From PALSA-1003 sp963741315 (GTDB lineage Bacteria > Pseudomonadota > Gammaproteobacteria > Burkholderiales > Casimicrobiaceae), in the NCBI GenBank assembly GCA_963741315.1, contig CAVUHK010000011.1:1-64000 (forward strand): 64,000 nt of DNA. Direction: 5' to 3'. How positions within the stretch are numbered: the first letter of the stretch is position 1; every line of letters starts with the position of its first letter. Position numbers and translations under genes: made by a program. Shown piece after piece: positions 8,967-17,500 of this stretch. The notes beneath the pieces were generated by a model, which had not been told where the DNA came from, did no database searches, and saw only the letters and a program-made list of their open reading frames with translations.

Positions 8967-9569
8967 TTGTCGACTTACGCGCTGAAGCCTCGATTCCAGG
9001 CCTTGCTGCGCCCGCTGGTCGTGCTGCTCGCGCGGGCAGGCGTCACCGCAAACCAGGTCACGGTTGCAGCTGCCGCGATTTCGGTGGCGCTCGGCGCGTT
9101 CGCCGCGTGGCGGCTTCCGGATGCTGGAGCGTTCGCGCTGATTCCCTTGTGGATGCTCGCGCGGATGGCGTGCAACGCGATCGACGGAATGCTCGCGCGC
9201 GAGTTCGGCCAGCAGAGCAAGCTGGGTGCATATCTCAACGAGCTGGCCGACGTCGTTTCCGACGCCGCGCTCTACTTGCCATTCGCGCTGCTGCCGCCGT
9301 TCTCGCCGCTATGGACGGGCGTGGTGATCGTTCTGGCGGTCATGAGCGAATTTGCGGGTGCGATGGGACCGCTGGTTGGTGCGTCGCGACACTACGAGGG
9401 CCCGATGGGAAAAAGCGACCGCGCATTCGTCTTTGGCGCACTCGGGCTCTGGGCCGGGCTCGCCACGCCGCTGCCGGGCTGGGCGGCACTCGTGATGCCG
9501 GCGCTGGCAGCGGCGCTGGTTGTCACCATCGTCAACCGCGTGCGCGGCGGACTCAAGGAAGGCGGATGA
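8967..9569 (+). CDS. ynbA: YnbA-like CDP-alcohol phosphatidyltransferase
   Basis: A 200-residue polytopic membrane protein of the CDP-alcohol phosphatidyltransferase family, which moves a phosphatidyl group from a CDP-lipid to an alcohol. The family signature D-xx-DG-xx-AR-x8-G-xxx-D-xxx-D reads here as NAIDGMLAR then GAYLNELAD: the first and third Asp are Asn. From memory E. coli YnbA shares this variant, so it looks like a subfamily trait rather than decay. TTG start with an upstream GGGGAG site. The stop is one base before the next gene, so translation is coupled. The acceptor alcohol is unknown. Confidence 0.78.
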   Translation: MSTYALKPRFQALLRPLVVLLARAGVTANQVTVAAAAISVALGAFAAWRLPDAGAFALIPLWMLARMACNAIDGMLAREFGQQSKLGAYLNELADVVSDAALYLPFALLPPFSPLWTGVVIVLAVMSEFAGAMGPLVGASRHYEGPMGKSDRAFVFGALGLWAGLATPLPGWAALVMPALAAALVVTIVNRVRGGLKEGG

Positions 9570-9570
9570 A

Positions 9571-11349
9571 ATGAACGACCTGACGGCGGGCCCGCAACTG
9601 CGGCCATGCTTCGAGCGTAACTTTCGGACCCATGACGGGGTCGACCTGTTCTACCGGCATTGGCCGGCGATTCGCAGTCCTGCGCGCGGCGCAATCGTGC
9701 TCTTCCATCGCGGCCACGAGCACTCGGCACGGATGGCGCACCTCGTCGACGAGCTGGTGCTTCCCGACTTCGATTTCTTCGCGTGGGATGCGCGCGGCCA
9801 CGGTCGCTCGCCGGGTGCCCGCGGCGACTCTCCGAGCTTCGGAACCTCGGTCCGCGACGTGCAGACGTTCGTCGACCATATCGGCACCCAGCACGGGATC
9901 GTCCCTGAAGACATCGGCATCGTCGCGCAGAGCGTCGGCGCCGTCCTTGTCGCGACGTGGGTTCACGACTATGCGCCGGCGATCCGCGGCATGGTCCTCG
10001 CATCGCCCGCATTCCGGGTAAAGCTGTACGTCCCGTTCGCGCTGCCTGGGCTCGCGCTGATGCGCAAGCTCGTCGGCAATTTCTTCGTGACGAGCTACGT
10101 GAAGGCAAAGTTTCTAACGCACGATCCGCAGCGAATTGCGAGCTACGAGACGGATCCGCTGCTCTCGCGCTCGATTTCGGTCAATGTCCTGCTCGGTCTG
10201 CAGGCGGCGGCCGACCGCGTGGTGGCCGATGCTCAGGCGATCACCGTGCCGACCCAGCTTCTCGTGTCGGGCTCCGACTGGGTCGTGCGTCATGGACCGC
10301 AGCATGCTTTTTTCGACCGACTCGGCGCGAAGGAAAAGGAGCGGCACGTCCTGCACGGCTTCCTGCATGACACGCTGGGCGAGCGCGACCGCGTGGGTGC
10401 CGTCGACCGCGTGCGCGCGTTTCTCGTGCGCGTCTTCGCCGCGCCACGCGTGCGTGCAAACCTCGTCGACGCCGACCAGCATGGCGCCACGCGCGAGGAG
10501 GCGGACGCGCTGGCGGCGCCACTGCCCCTGGCATCGCCGCGCGGACTGTACTGGGCGGCGACGCGAGCGAGCATGCGCTTCGGCGGGCTGCTCGCCGACG
10601 GTGTTCGCCTCGGCCACGAAACCGGGTTCGACTCCGGCAGCACGCTCGACTACATCTATCGCAACCAGGCGAACGGCCGCACGCCGATCGGACGTTGGAT
10701 CGACCGCACGTATCTCGATGCAATCGGCTGGCGCGGCATCCGGCAGCGCAAGGTGGACGTCGAGACGCTGCTACGGGAGGCAATCGCGCGCCTGCGTTCC
10801 GCCGGTGCGCCGGTGCGCATCGTCGACATCGCCGCCGGGTACGGCCGCTATGTGCTCGATGCCGTCACCGCATTGCCGGACCCGCCCGATTCCATCGTAT
10901 TGCGCGACTACAGCCGGCTCAATCTCGAGCGGGGTGAAGCGCTCATCCGCGAAAAGGGACTCACCGGCATCGCCCGTTTCGAACACGGCGACGCGTTCGA
11001 CCGCGAAAGCCTGGCGGCGCTGGCACCCCAGCCCACGCTCGGTGTCGTTTCCGGACTCTATGAGCTCGTGCAGGACAATGCACCCGTGCGCCAATCGCTC
11101 TCCGGCCTGGCCGATGCGATCGCGCCGGGCGGCTTCCTCGTTTATTCCGGTCAGCCGTGGCATCCGCAGCTCGAGTTGATCGCGCGAACACTGACCAGCC
11201 ATCGTGATGGCGCAGCGTGGTTGATGCGCCGGCGCACGCAGGAAGAGCTCGATCAGCTCGTGGCCGGGGCGGGCTTTCGCAAGGTGGCGCAGCGCATCGG
11301 CGAATCGGGAATCTTCACCGTGTCGCTCGCGCAGCGCGTGGCGCAATGA
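9571..11349 (+). CDS. ynbC: YnbC-like alpha/beta hydrolase fused to SAM methyltransferase
   Basis: A 592-residue two-domain protein. Residues 1-300 are a monoacylglycerol-lipase-type alpha/beta hydrolase: GGAIVLFHRG-like oxyanion strand, nucleophile elbow AQSVGA and a late HGFLHDTLGE segment carrying the likely catalytic His. Residues 370-590 are a class I methyltransferase with glycine-rich VDIAAGYGRY motif I. The same fusion is found in E. coli YnbC. The enzyme could remove an acyl group and methylate a lipid headgroup, but this is inference. The stop overlaps the next start in ATGA. No signal peptide, so probably cytosolic at the membrane. Confidence 0.8.
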   Translation: MNDLTAGPQLRPCFERNFRTHDGVDLFYRHWPAIRSPARGAIVLFHRGHEHSARMAHLVDELVLPDFDFFAWDARGHGRSPGARGDSPSFGTSVRDVQTFVDHIGTQHGIVPEDIGIVAQSVGAVLVATWVHDYAPAIRGMVLASPAFRVKLYVPFALPGLALMRKLVGNFFVTSYVKAKFLTHDPQRIASYETDPLLSRSISVNVLLGLQAAADRVVADAQAITVPTQLLVSGSDWVVRHGPQHAFFDRLGAKEKERHVLHGFLHDTLGERDRVGAVDRVRAFLVRVFAAPRVRANLVDADQHGATREEADALAAPLPLASPRGLYWAATRASMRFGGLLADGVRLGHETGFDSGSTLDYIYRNQANGRTPIGRWIDRTYLDAIGWRGIRQRKVDVETLLREAIARLRSAGAPVRIVDIAAGYGRYVLDAVTALPDPPDSIVLRDYSRLNLERGEALIREKGLTGIARFEHGDAFDRESLAALAPQPTLGVVSGLYELVQDNAPVRQSLSGLADAIAPGGFLVYSGQPWHPQLELIARTLTSHRDGAAWLMRRRTQEELDQLVAGAGFRKVAQRIGESGIFTVSLAQRVAQ

Positions 11350-12728
11350 TCGCTGGCATTGCGACGACCGGTGCCGCAGAACCCTGGCCGTGGCGCCGTG
11401 CGCTCGCCTGGCTCGCCTTTCTCGGCCCGTTTTTTTTCCTGACCTACGGAATTGCCAACTGGTTCGCGGCGCAGCGCGCGGACGTGCCAGCGGTGACCTT
11501 CACGTGGGAGACCGGCATCCCGTTCGCGGCATGGACGATCCTGCCCTACTGGTCGATCGATCTTTTGTACGGACTGTCGCTCTTCGTCTGCACGACGCGG
11601 CGCGAGCTCGCGACCCATGCGCGGCGACTGCTCACTGCGCAAGTGATTGCAATCGCATGCTTCGTCGCCGTGCCGCTGCGCTTCTCGTTCCAGCGCCCCG
11701 CCGCGGACGGCCTCTGGGGCGACATGTTCGCCGTGCTGGCCGGGTTCGACCAGCCGTTCAATCAGCTTCCGTCGCTCCACATCGCGCTCGCCGTCATTCT
11801 CTGGGCAATCTACGCGCGCAAGCTCTCCGGCGTCGCGCGCGTCGCGATGGAGGCATGGTTTGCGCTGATCTGCGTCTCGGTCCTGACGACCTACCAGCAC
11901 CACTTCATCGACATTCCGGCGGGCCTGCTGCTGGGTGCGCTTTGCCTCTGGGCATGGCCGTTCGCCGAGGAAGGCAACGGTCGCTCGATCGCAACGCAGT
12001 GGCGCTGGGCGCGCGACCCGGCACGGTGGCGTCTCTCGGCCGTCTACGTGATCGCGGCATTGCTGCTGGCGGCGGTCGCGCTGCGCACGGGCGGCTGGGT
12101 GTTGTGGCTGTTGTGGGGGAGCGTGTCGTGCCTGCTGGTCGCGCTCGCCTACGCGGCGGTCGATGCCGGCGCGTTCCAGAAAGGCGCGGACGGCCGCTTG
12201 TCGGTCGCCGCGCGATGGCTGTTCGCACCCTACCTGGCCGGCGCGTGGTTGAACTCGCGCGCATGGACGTGGCGCCACAAGCATCCGGTGGCGGTCGCCG
12301 ATGGCGTGTTCCTCGGCCGCGTGCCGACGAAGCGCGAGCTCGCGGCGTCGGCGTTCGCCGGCGTGGTCGATCTAACGGCGGAGTTCCACGTGCGCACGGG
12401 TGCCTGTGTGCTCGCCATCGTTCCGGTGCTCGATCTCGTACGACCCGACGCCGAGGCGCTGGCGCGGGCGGCGCAGGCAATCGAGCGAATGCGAGCGAGC
12501 GGCCCGGTGCTCGTATGCTGCGCGCTCGGGTACTCGCGCAGCGCGTGCGCGGTAGCGGCATGGCTGCTGGCTTCCGGCCGTGCGCGTGATGTCGACGCCG
12601 CAATGGCGGCGGTGCGTGCGGCGCGCACAGTTGTAGTACTCGATGCAGGCCATGCCGCGGTGCTGGGCACCCTTCCCGCGGCGCAGGCGGCCGCGCTTGC
12701 CGTCACGCGTATGCGTGGCGCGGACTGA
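11346..12728 (+). CDS. ynbD: YnbD-like PAP2 phosphatase fused to dual-specificity phosphatase
   Basis: A 460-residue membrane protein. The N-terminal 200 residues carry several hydrophobic helices and PAP2-type lipid phosphatase motifs: QLPSLHIAL and TTYQHHFIDIPAG, with the His and Asp of the active site. The C-terminal 140 residues are a cysteine phosphatase of the dual-specificity type with the CX5R loop in VCCALGYSRSA. E. coli YnbD has the same build. It probably dephosphorylates a phosphatidyl-alcohol phosphate made by the YnbA-like enzyme, by analogy with PgsA and Pgp steps. Coupled to ynbC by ATGA. Confidence 0.8.
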   Translation: MIAGIATTGAAEPWPWRRALAWLAFLGPFFFLTYGIANWFAAQRADVPAVTFTWETGIPFAAWTILPYWSIDLLYGLSLFVCTTRRELATHARRLLTAQVIAIACFVAVPLRFSFQRPAADGLWGDMFAVLAGFDQPFNQLPSLHIALAVILWAIYARKLSGVARVAMEAWFALICVSVLTTYQHHFIDIPAGLLLGALCLWAWPFAEEGNGRSIATQWRWARDPARWRLSAVYVIAALLLAAVALRTGGWVLWLLWGSVSCLLVALAYAAVDAGAFQKGADGRLSVAARWLFAPYLAGAWLNSRAWTWRHKHPVAVADGVFLGRVPTKRELAASAFAGVVDLTAEFHVRTGACVLAIVPVLDLVRPDAEALARAAQAIERMRASGPVLVCCALGYSRSACAVAAWLLASGRARDVDAAMAAVRAARTVVVLDAGHAAVLGTLPAAQAAALAVTRMRGAD

Positions 12729-12746
12729 GCCCGCGCGACGTTGCCC

Positions 12747-13694
12747 ATGACCGCGCCCGACCTTTTGCAGCAGACGATCGTGCTCTTCGCCGGCATCGGC
12801 GTCATCCTGCTCATCGCTTCGGCCATCGGCTTCGTACTCAAGGCGTCCATCGCCCGCGGTCAGCCGCACGGCGGAATCGACAACCTCAACGCCCGCATAA
12901 AGGCGTGGTGGGTGATGGTGCTGGTCATCGGCGTTGCGTTCCTGTTCGGCGACGCCGGTGTGACGCTCCTGTTCGTGCTCATTTCGTTTGCCACGCTGCA
13001 CGAATTCATGTCGGTCACCTGCTCGGGCAATCACGACCACCCCGCGTTCGCGGCCGGCTACTTCATCGTGCTGCCGCTGCAATACCTGCTGATCTACCTC
13101 GACCGGTTCGACGCCTACTCGATCTTCGTGCCCATGTACTCTTTCCTGGTCATGCCGATAGTCATCGCCCTGACCGGCACCCGGGACCTGCGCGAGCGCC
13201 TCGCGAAGATGCAATGGGGTCTCGTGATTTGCGTGTATTGCATTTCATACGTGCCGGCGCTGCTGACGCTCGAGATCCCGGGGTACGAGGGCCGGGAACT
13301 CCTGCTGATCGTGTTCTTCATCGTCGTCGTGCAATCCAGCGACGTGCTGCAATATGTCTGGGGCAAACTCTGCGGCCGCCGCAAGGTCGCGCCCGTCGTC
13401 TCGCCCTCGAAAACATGGGAAGGGCTTGTCGGCGGGATCGCCAGCGCGACCACGCTCGGCGCAGCGCTCTACTGGATCACGCCGTTCGCGGCGTGGCAGG
13501 CGGCACTGATGGCACTCGCGATCACCTCGATGGGTTTCTTCGGCGGCCTAGTGATGTCGGCTATCAAGCGCACTTGCGGCGCCAAGGATTGGGGTCGCTT
13601 GATCGAGGGGCATGGCGGCATGCTCGACCGTCTCGATTCGGTGGTCTTCGCGGCGCCGGTATTCTTCTACCTGACGCGTTACGGCTGGACCTGA
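12747..13694 (+). CDS. ynbB: YnbB-like CDP-diglyceride synthase
   Basis: A 315-residue polytopic membrane protein of the CdsA family, which makes CDP-diacylglycerol from CTP and phosphatidate. The C-terminal signature is clear: MSAIKRTCGAKDWGRLIEGH followed by GGMLDRLDS, matching the family S-x-K-R-x4-KD-x5-GHGG-x2-DR-x-D pattern. It probably supplies the CDP-lipid donor for the YnbA-like enzyme and is distinct from a housekeeping cdsA near uppS. ATG at 12747 is preferred over an in-frame TTG six bases earlier. Eighteen bases separate it from the ynbD-like gene. Confidence 0.8.
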   Translation: MTAPDLLQQTIVLFAGIGVILLIASAIGFVLKASIARGQPHGGIDNLNARIKAWWVMVLVIGVAFLFGDAGVTLLFVLISFATLHEFMSVTCSGNHDHPAFAAGYFIVLPLQYLLIYLDRFDAYSIFVPMYSFLVMPIVIALTGTRDLRERLAKMQWGLVICVYCISYVPALLTLEIPGYEGRELLLIVFFIVVVQSSDVLQYVWGKLCGRRKVAPVVSPSKTWEGLVGGIASATTLGAALYWITPFAAWQAALMALAITSMGFFGGLVMSAIKRTCGAKDWGRLIEGHGGMLDRLDSVVFAAPVFFYLTRYGWT

Positions 13695-13771
13695 ACCGTT
13701 CGCACGTCGCCGGGTTGCGAAGGTTGCCTCCCGACTGCGACGCGCTCACACGCCGACAATTCGCGCCGACG

Positions 13772-14155
13772 TCAACGTGACACCGATTCGCCCTGGTGTG
13801 TCCGCTGGCGAACCGAAATGTCGCGCCATGACTCGATGCAGACGTACTGCATGTGGCCGGCGCTTCGTTTCGTCAATGGGCAGACGGTGAACGTGCCCAA
13901 CAATTCGGTATCGAAGTCGCTCCTTCGCGTCGCGAGCCCGGGCGGCAACTCGTCGTCATGGACGCCGAGCATGCGCGTCGTTCCGATGCGCCAGATGCGG
14001 GCGGACGGCGTTCCATTCCAGAAGGAGAGTCTGCCGCGAACGTCAAAGCAGGGCGCGACGATTTCAGGTCGGGCGGCGCAGGCGAGTTCTGCAGATGCCG
14101 AGGCGACCGCGTGCATCGACATTGCGATCAGGACAATTACACGCGCGCGCTTCAA
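13772..14155 (-). CDS. Secreted hypothetical protein
   Basis: A 127-residue protein with a signal peptide of about 22 residues (KRARVIVLIAMSMHAVASAS) and four Cys in the mature part, possibly paired in the periplasm. The middle section (RGRLSFWNGTPSARIWRIGT) is protein-like, but no family with known function was recognised. It is convergent with the ynb-like cassette and stands alone. Confidence 0.6.
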   Translation of the reverse strand: MKRARVIVLIAMSMHAVASASAELACAARPEIVAPCFDVRGRLSFWNGTPSARIWRIGTTRMLGVHDDELPPGLATRRSDFDTELLGTFTVCPLTKRSAGHMQYVCIESWRDISVRQRTHQGESVSR

Positions 14156-14236
14156 TTATTGAGATTGATCTCGTCGTAGACCCAGGCTTCGCCCAGCCTG
14201 GCGCTATGCGCGCGCCGATATCGAGCGACGCTACGG

Positions 14237-14611
14237 CTATTTGCCGGCTGCGAGGCCGATGATGCTCTCGAAGCCACCCCAGAACATGCGCTTGCCGTCG
14301 AAAGGCATCTTCGACGGATCCATCGACGCCTTGAGCTGCGGATCGTCCATGACTGCCTTGCTGATGCGGTCGCGGTCAGCCTTGTTCCGATATACGACCC
14401 ACGCCAGCGCGATAACCTCGTCGTCCTTGAGTTGCACGGCTTGTGGAAACGACGTCAGTTTGCCGGGCTGGGCGTCGTCGCTGATCGAGTCGGAATAGTA
14501 CAGAGCGCCGTGGCGCAGGTGGGCATTGCCCCATTCCGTGGACATGCGTTTGTAGGTGTCGAGGCTGGCGCGGGGAACGGGGATGACGATGGCGTCGAAA
14601 TATTGTGACAT
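14237..14611 (-). CDS. DUF1428 family protein
   Basis: A 124-residue cytosolic protein of the dimeric alpha/beta-barrel DUF1428 family: it starts with the usual YFDAIVIPVPRASLDTYKRM type segment and ends with RMFWGGFESIIGL, as in E. coli YbaA. No enzymatic role is established for the family. The ATG follows GGAGG. Monocistronic, divergent from the arsenic operon. Confidence 0.85.
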   Translation of the reverse strand: MSQYFDAIVIPVPRASLDTYKRMSTEWGNAHLRHGALYYSDSISDDAQPGKLTSFPQAVQLKDDEVIALAWVVYRNKADRDRISKAVMDDPQLKASMDPSKMPFDGKRMFWGGFESIIGLAAGK

Positions 14612-14770
14612 GGTACCTCCGCAAGATGGGGTCCGTGATACCGGGCGCGTTCGCCGCCATTCCTATTCTCATGGGCGCGTTGGGTCAGCGACCCATTGTG
14701 CGGAAACCCGGTTCTGAAGCGACATCGTAATCGCAGACTCGACCTCACGTCGAGCCCTCACCGGATGGGG

Positions 14771-14806
14771 TTGACAAGCTTCATCATTTCGACGATATTA
14801 GAAATG
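14771..14806 (+). promoter_or_regulatory. arsR promoter with embedded ArsR operator
   Basis: A perfect -35 hexamer TTGACA (14771-14776), a 17-base spacer and GATATT as -10 (14794-14799). CATTTC (14785-14790) and GAAATG (14801-14806) form an inverted repeat with a 10-base spacer that straddles the -10. Repressor binding there would block polymerase. Transcription should begin about at the GTG start codon, so the mRNA is probably leaderless. Confidence 0.65.
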
Positions 14807-15144
14807 TGCAAACGACATCGGTCATCGAAGCGCTCGCCGCGTTGGCGCACCAGACCCGGCTGGGTATCTTTCGCCTGCTTGTGGAGCAAGGGCCCGAGGG
14901 GCTGCCTGCCGGAGAGATAGCCTCGCGGCGGCAGCTCGCAAACGCCAACGCGTCCTTCCATCTCAAGGAATTGGCCAACGCCGGCCTAGTCAAGGCGATT
15001 CCGGCGGGTCGATTCGTCTACTACGTCGCGAACTACAAGACGATGAATGGCCTGGTCGATTACCTGACCAGGAATTGCTGCCAGGGCGGCGTGTGTGACA
15101 TTGCTTGCGCGCCGGTGATCAAGCGCGAGAGGAAAGCCTCGTGA
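14806..15144 (+). CDS. arsR: ArsR/SmtB-family repressor
   Basis: A 112-residue winged-helix metalloid sensor, full length for the family. It opens with the typical VIEALAALAHQTRLGIFRLL helix, and the recognition region ANASFHLKELANAGLV follows near residues 45-60. A Cys-rich end (NCCQGGVCDIAC) probably forms the As(III) or methylarsenite site. The GTG start is fixed by family alignment. It heads an operon with arsI, arsC and an aquaporin, and its operator overlaps the promoter. Confidence 0.88.
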   Translation: MQTTSVIEALAALAHQTRLGIFRLLVEQGPEGLPAGEIASRRQLANANASFHLKELANAGLVKAIPAGRFVYYVANYKTMNGLVDYLTRNCCQGGVCDIACAPVIKRERKAS

Positions 15145-15192
15145 CGCTCTCGACGAATACGAACAGCTGTCCCAACTTTTCTTGAGGTCCCC

Positions 15193-15708
15193 ATGAAACG
15201 TTTTCACGTACATGTTGCAGTCAGCGATCTCGACAAGAGCATCGCCTTCTATTCGGCCATGTTCGGGGAACAACCCGACGTCGTAAAGCCCGACTACGCC
15301 AAGTGGATGCTGGACGACCCGCGCATCAATTTCGCGATTTCCCAACGCGGGCAGGAGCCGGGTGTCAATCACCTGGGTATGCAAGCGGAGAATGACGTTG
15401 AGCTCGAAGCGATCCACGCCAACCTCCAGAAGGCGGACACTGCCGTCGTGGCTGAAAAGGACGCGCATTGCTGCTACGCGAGGTCGGACAAGTATTGGGT
15501 AACCGACCCGCAAGGCATTGCGTGGGAAAGCTTCCGCTCACTCGCGACGATCCCGCTGTTCGGCAGCGCGGAATCGGACATTTCTGGTCCTACGGCCGCC
15601 ATGAGTTGCGGGAGCGATGCGACCTCCGCTGCGTCATGTTGTGCGCCGACTGAGCAGCAAGTCGCACTGACGACGAAGAGCACAAGCGGGTGTTGCGCGC
15701 GGAACTAG
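15193..15708 (+). CDS. arsI: ArsI-type C-As lyase (CadI/ArsI glyoxalase-fold protein)
   Basis: A 171-residue vicinal-oxygen-chelate protein. ArsI dioxygenases break the carbon-arsenic bond of trivalent organoarsenicals using Fe(II). The expected residues are present: His5/His7 in KRFHVHVAV, His60 in GVNHLGMQ, the paired Cys93-Cys94 in AHCCYARSDKYWV that bind the arsenical, and Glu112. The C-terminal 45 residues are Cys-rich and probably disordered. It sits between arsR and arsC. ATG with a GAGG site 5-8 bases upstream. Confidence 0.85.
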   Translation: MKRFHVHVAVSDLDKSIAFYSAMFGEQPDVVKPDYAKWMLDDPRINFAISQRGQEPGVNHLGMQAENDVELEAIHANLQKADTAVVAEKDAHCCYARSDKYWVTDPQGIAWESFRSLATIPLFGSAESDISGPTAAMSCGSDATSAASCCAPTEQQVALTTKSTSGCCARN

Positions 15709-15710
15709 CA

Positions 15711-16205
15711 ATGGCAAGGCGTATTTACAACGTGCTGTTCCTTTGTACACACAACGCAGCGCGCAGCATCATGGCCGAGGCGATAACCAACGAGGTCGGT
15801 CACGGCAGTTTCAAAGGCTATTCCGCGGGAAGCCACGCGGCGACAGCGCCTAACCCGCTCGCGCTGGAGACGCTGCGACGACTGCGCTTTGCCACCGATG
15901 ACCTGCACAGCAAGAACTGGGACGAGTTCGCCAAACCGGACGCCCCGGTCATGGATTTTGTCGTGACGGTTTGCGACAACGCCGCGGGTGAAGTGTGCCC
16001 TGTCTGGCCCGGCCAGCCGATCACCGCCCATTGGGGCGTCGAAGATCCTTCGCTGTTCCAAGGCAGCGACGACGCGAAGAGCCGAGAATTCACCCGCGTC
16101 GCGACGATCCTGAAACGGCGGATCGAGCTCTTGACAAGTTTGCCGCTGGAGACACTCGATCGCCTGAAGCTCGAAAAGACTGTTCGAGATCTCGGCAAGC
16201 AATGA
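15711..16205 (+). CDS. arsC: Arsenate reductase, low-molecular-weight phosphatase type
   Basis: A 164-residue ArsC of the LMW protein tyrosine phosphatase fold, which reduces arsenate to arsenite. The active-site CX5R loop is LFLCTHNAARS (Cys12, Arg18). A further Cys pair lies in VCDNAAGEVCPVWPG, the segment that carries the shuttle Cys in thioredoxin-type enzymes. Starts two bases after arsI and overlaps the aquaporin gene by four bases, so the three are translated together. Confidence 0.88.
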   Translation: MARRIYNVLFLCTHNAARSIMAEAITNEVGHGSFKGYSAGSHAATAPNPLALETLRRLRFATDDLHSKNWDEFAKPDAPVMDFVVTVCDNAAGEVCPVWPGQPITAHWGVEDPSLFQGSDDAKSREFTRVATILKRRIELLTSLPLETLDRLKLEKTVRDLGKQ

Positions 16206-16873
16206 CCCTGACGCGGCGGCTCGCCGGCGAGGCGATCGGAACTGCATTCCTGCTGGCCGTTGTCGTTGGTTCAGGGATCATGGGAGAGCGACTTGCCGCC
16301 GGAAACGCCGCCGTTGCGCTGCTCGCCAACAGCATTGCGACCGGATGCGGTCTCTGGGTGTTGATCACTATTTTCGGTCCCATTTCGGGTGCTCATTTCA
16401 ATCCGGCAGTGACACTTGCTTTTGCGATCTCCGGAGATTTCAAATGGGGCGATGTGCTGCCGTACATCGCAACGCAGATCGTCGCGGCCTTCCTCGGCGT
16501 GGCGGCGGCGCATTTGATGTTCGAGCTTCCCCTCTTTTCCTTGTCTGAACATGTGCGCGCCGGACCTGCCCAGTGGTTCAGTGAAGCTATCGCGACGGCG
16601 GGTTTGTTGCTCACGATCTGGCTCGGCGCCCGCGCGCAGCCCAGGTGGGTTCCGGCGTTGGTCGCGGTCTACATCACCGGCGCCTACTGGTTCACGGCAT
16701 CCACGTCGCTCGCCAATCCAGCAGTCACCTTGGCGCGGGCGGCAACCAACACCTTCGCCGGCATTCGGCCGATCGACACGCCGGGGTTCATTGTCGCGCA
16801 GCTGGTCGCCGCGCTGCTCGCTACGCTCGTTGCGAAGTGGTTCTATCGCGCGTCAGTGCGAGGCGAACCCTAG
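16202..16873 (+). CDS. aqpS: Aquaporin-family channel of the arsenic operon
   Basis: A 223-residue MIP-family channel with six hydrophobic segments and both half-helix motifs, HFNPAVTLAF and LANPAVTLAR. Aquaglyceroporins in ars operons (AqpS type) let arsenite leave the cell down its gradient after ArsC reduction. There is no arsB or acr3 pump in the operon, which fits this channel being the exit route. The ATG overlaps the arsC stop. Confidence 0.85.
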   Translation: MTLTRRLAGEAIGTAFLLAVVVGSGIMGERLAAGNAAVALLANSIATGCGLWVLITIFGPISGAHFNPAVTLAFAISGDFKWGDVLPYIATQIVAAFLGVAAAHLMFELPLFSLSEHVRAGPAQWFSEAIATAGLLLTIWLGARAQPRWVPALVAVYITGAYWFTASTSLANPAVTLARAATNTFAGIRPIDTPGFIVAQLVAALLATLVAKWFYRASVRGEP

Positions 16874-16919
16874 CAAGGTGGCATTCGGTACTCCTGCCAG
16901 AACGATGTGATCAGGCAGC

Positions 16920-17500
16920 CTACTGAATCACTTCGTCCGCACGTTGCAGCAGCGATTGCTGGACGGTGATGCCGAGCGCCTTCGCGGTCTTCAGGTTGAT
17001 GGTCAGCTCGAACTTGGTTGGCTGCTCGACCGGGATATCGGCGGGCTTCGCGCCCCTGAGGATCTTGTCGACGAAACTGGCTGCGCTGCGCCAATGCCAC
17101 GCATTGGATGAAATGTAGGACATCAATCCGCCGGCGGCAACGTATTCGCGAGCACCAAAACTGGACGGCACCTGGAGTCGAAGCGTCTGTTCGATGACGC
17201 GAGCACGATTCCGAATGAACAGCGGGTCGTTCACGACGACGAGCGCGCCTCCTTTGGCGCGCGCGATGGCACTATCCAGTTCTCCTTCCCCCGCGACATC
17301 GATGCGATCGAGGCGCACGCCAATCGCTCTTCCGCGCAGCGACATCGCGTCAAAGAAGAATCCGTTGGCAGGGTTGGCGCTGTTCATCAGCACGCTGACC
17401 CGTTTGAGTTGCGGCACGGCATTCGACAGCAGCTCCACCTGTTTGGAAAGAATCTCCTCGCCTGCCGCTGAAGTTCCGGTCAGGTCTGAGGCAGCGCACC
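16920..17500 (-). pseudogene. 5'-truncated ABC transporter substrate-binding protein
   Basis: About 190 residues match the C-terminal two thirds of the ABC_sub_bind (tryptophan/tyrosine-type) periplasmic binding family: LTGTSAAGEEILSKQVELL at the junction and ELTINLKTAKALGITVQQSL at the end. The usual N-terminal 130 residues with the signal peptide are missing, and the sequence before the junction is unrelated. The right end is set roughly where similarity begins. gltS starts about 110 bases beyond on the other strand, so a rearrangement probably removed the front half. Confidence 0.6.
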
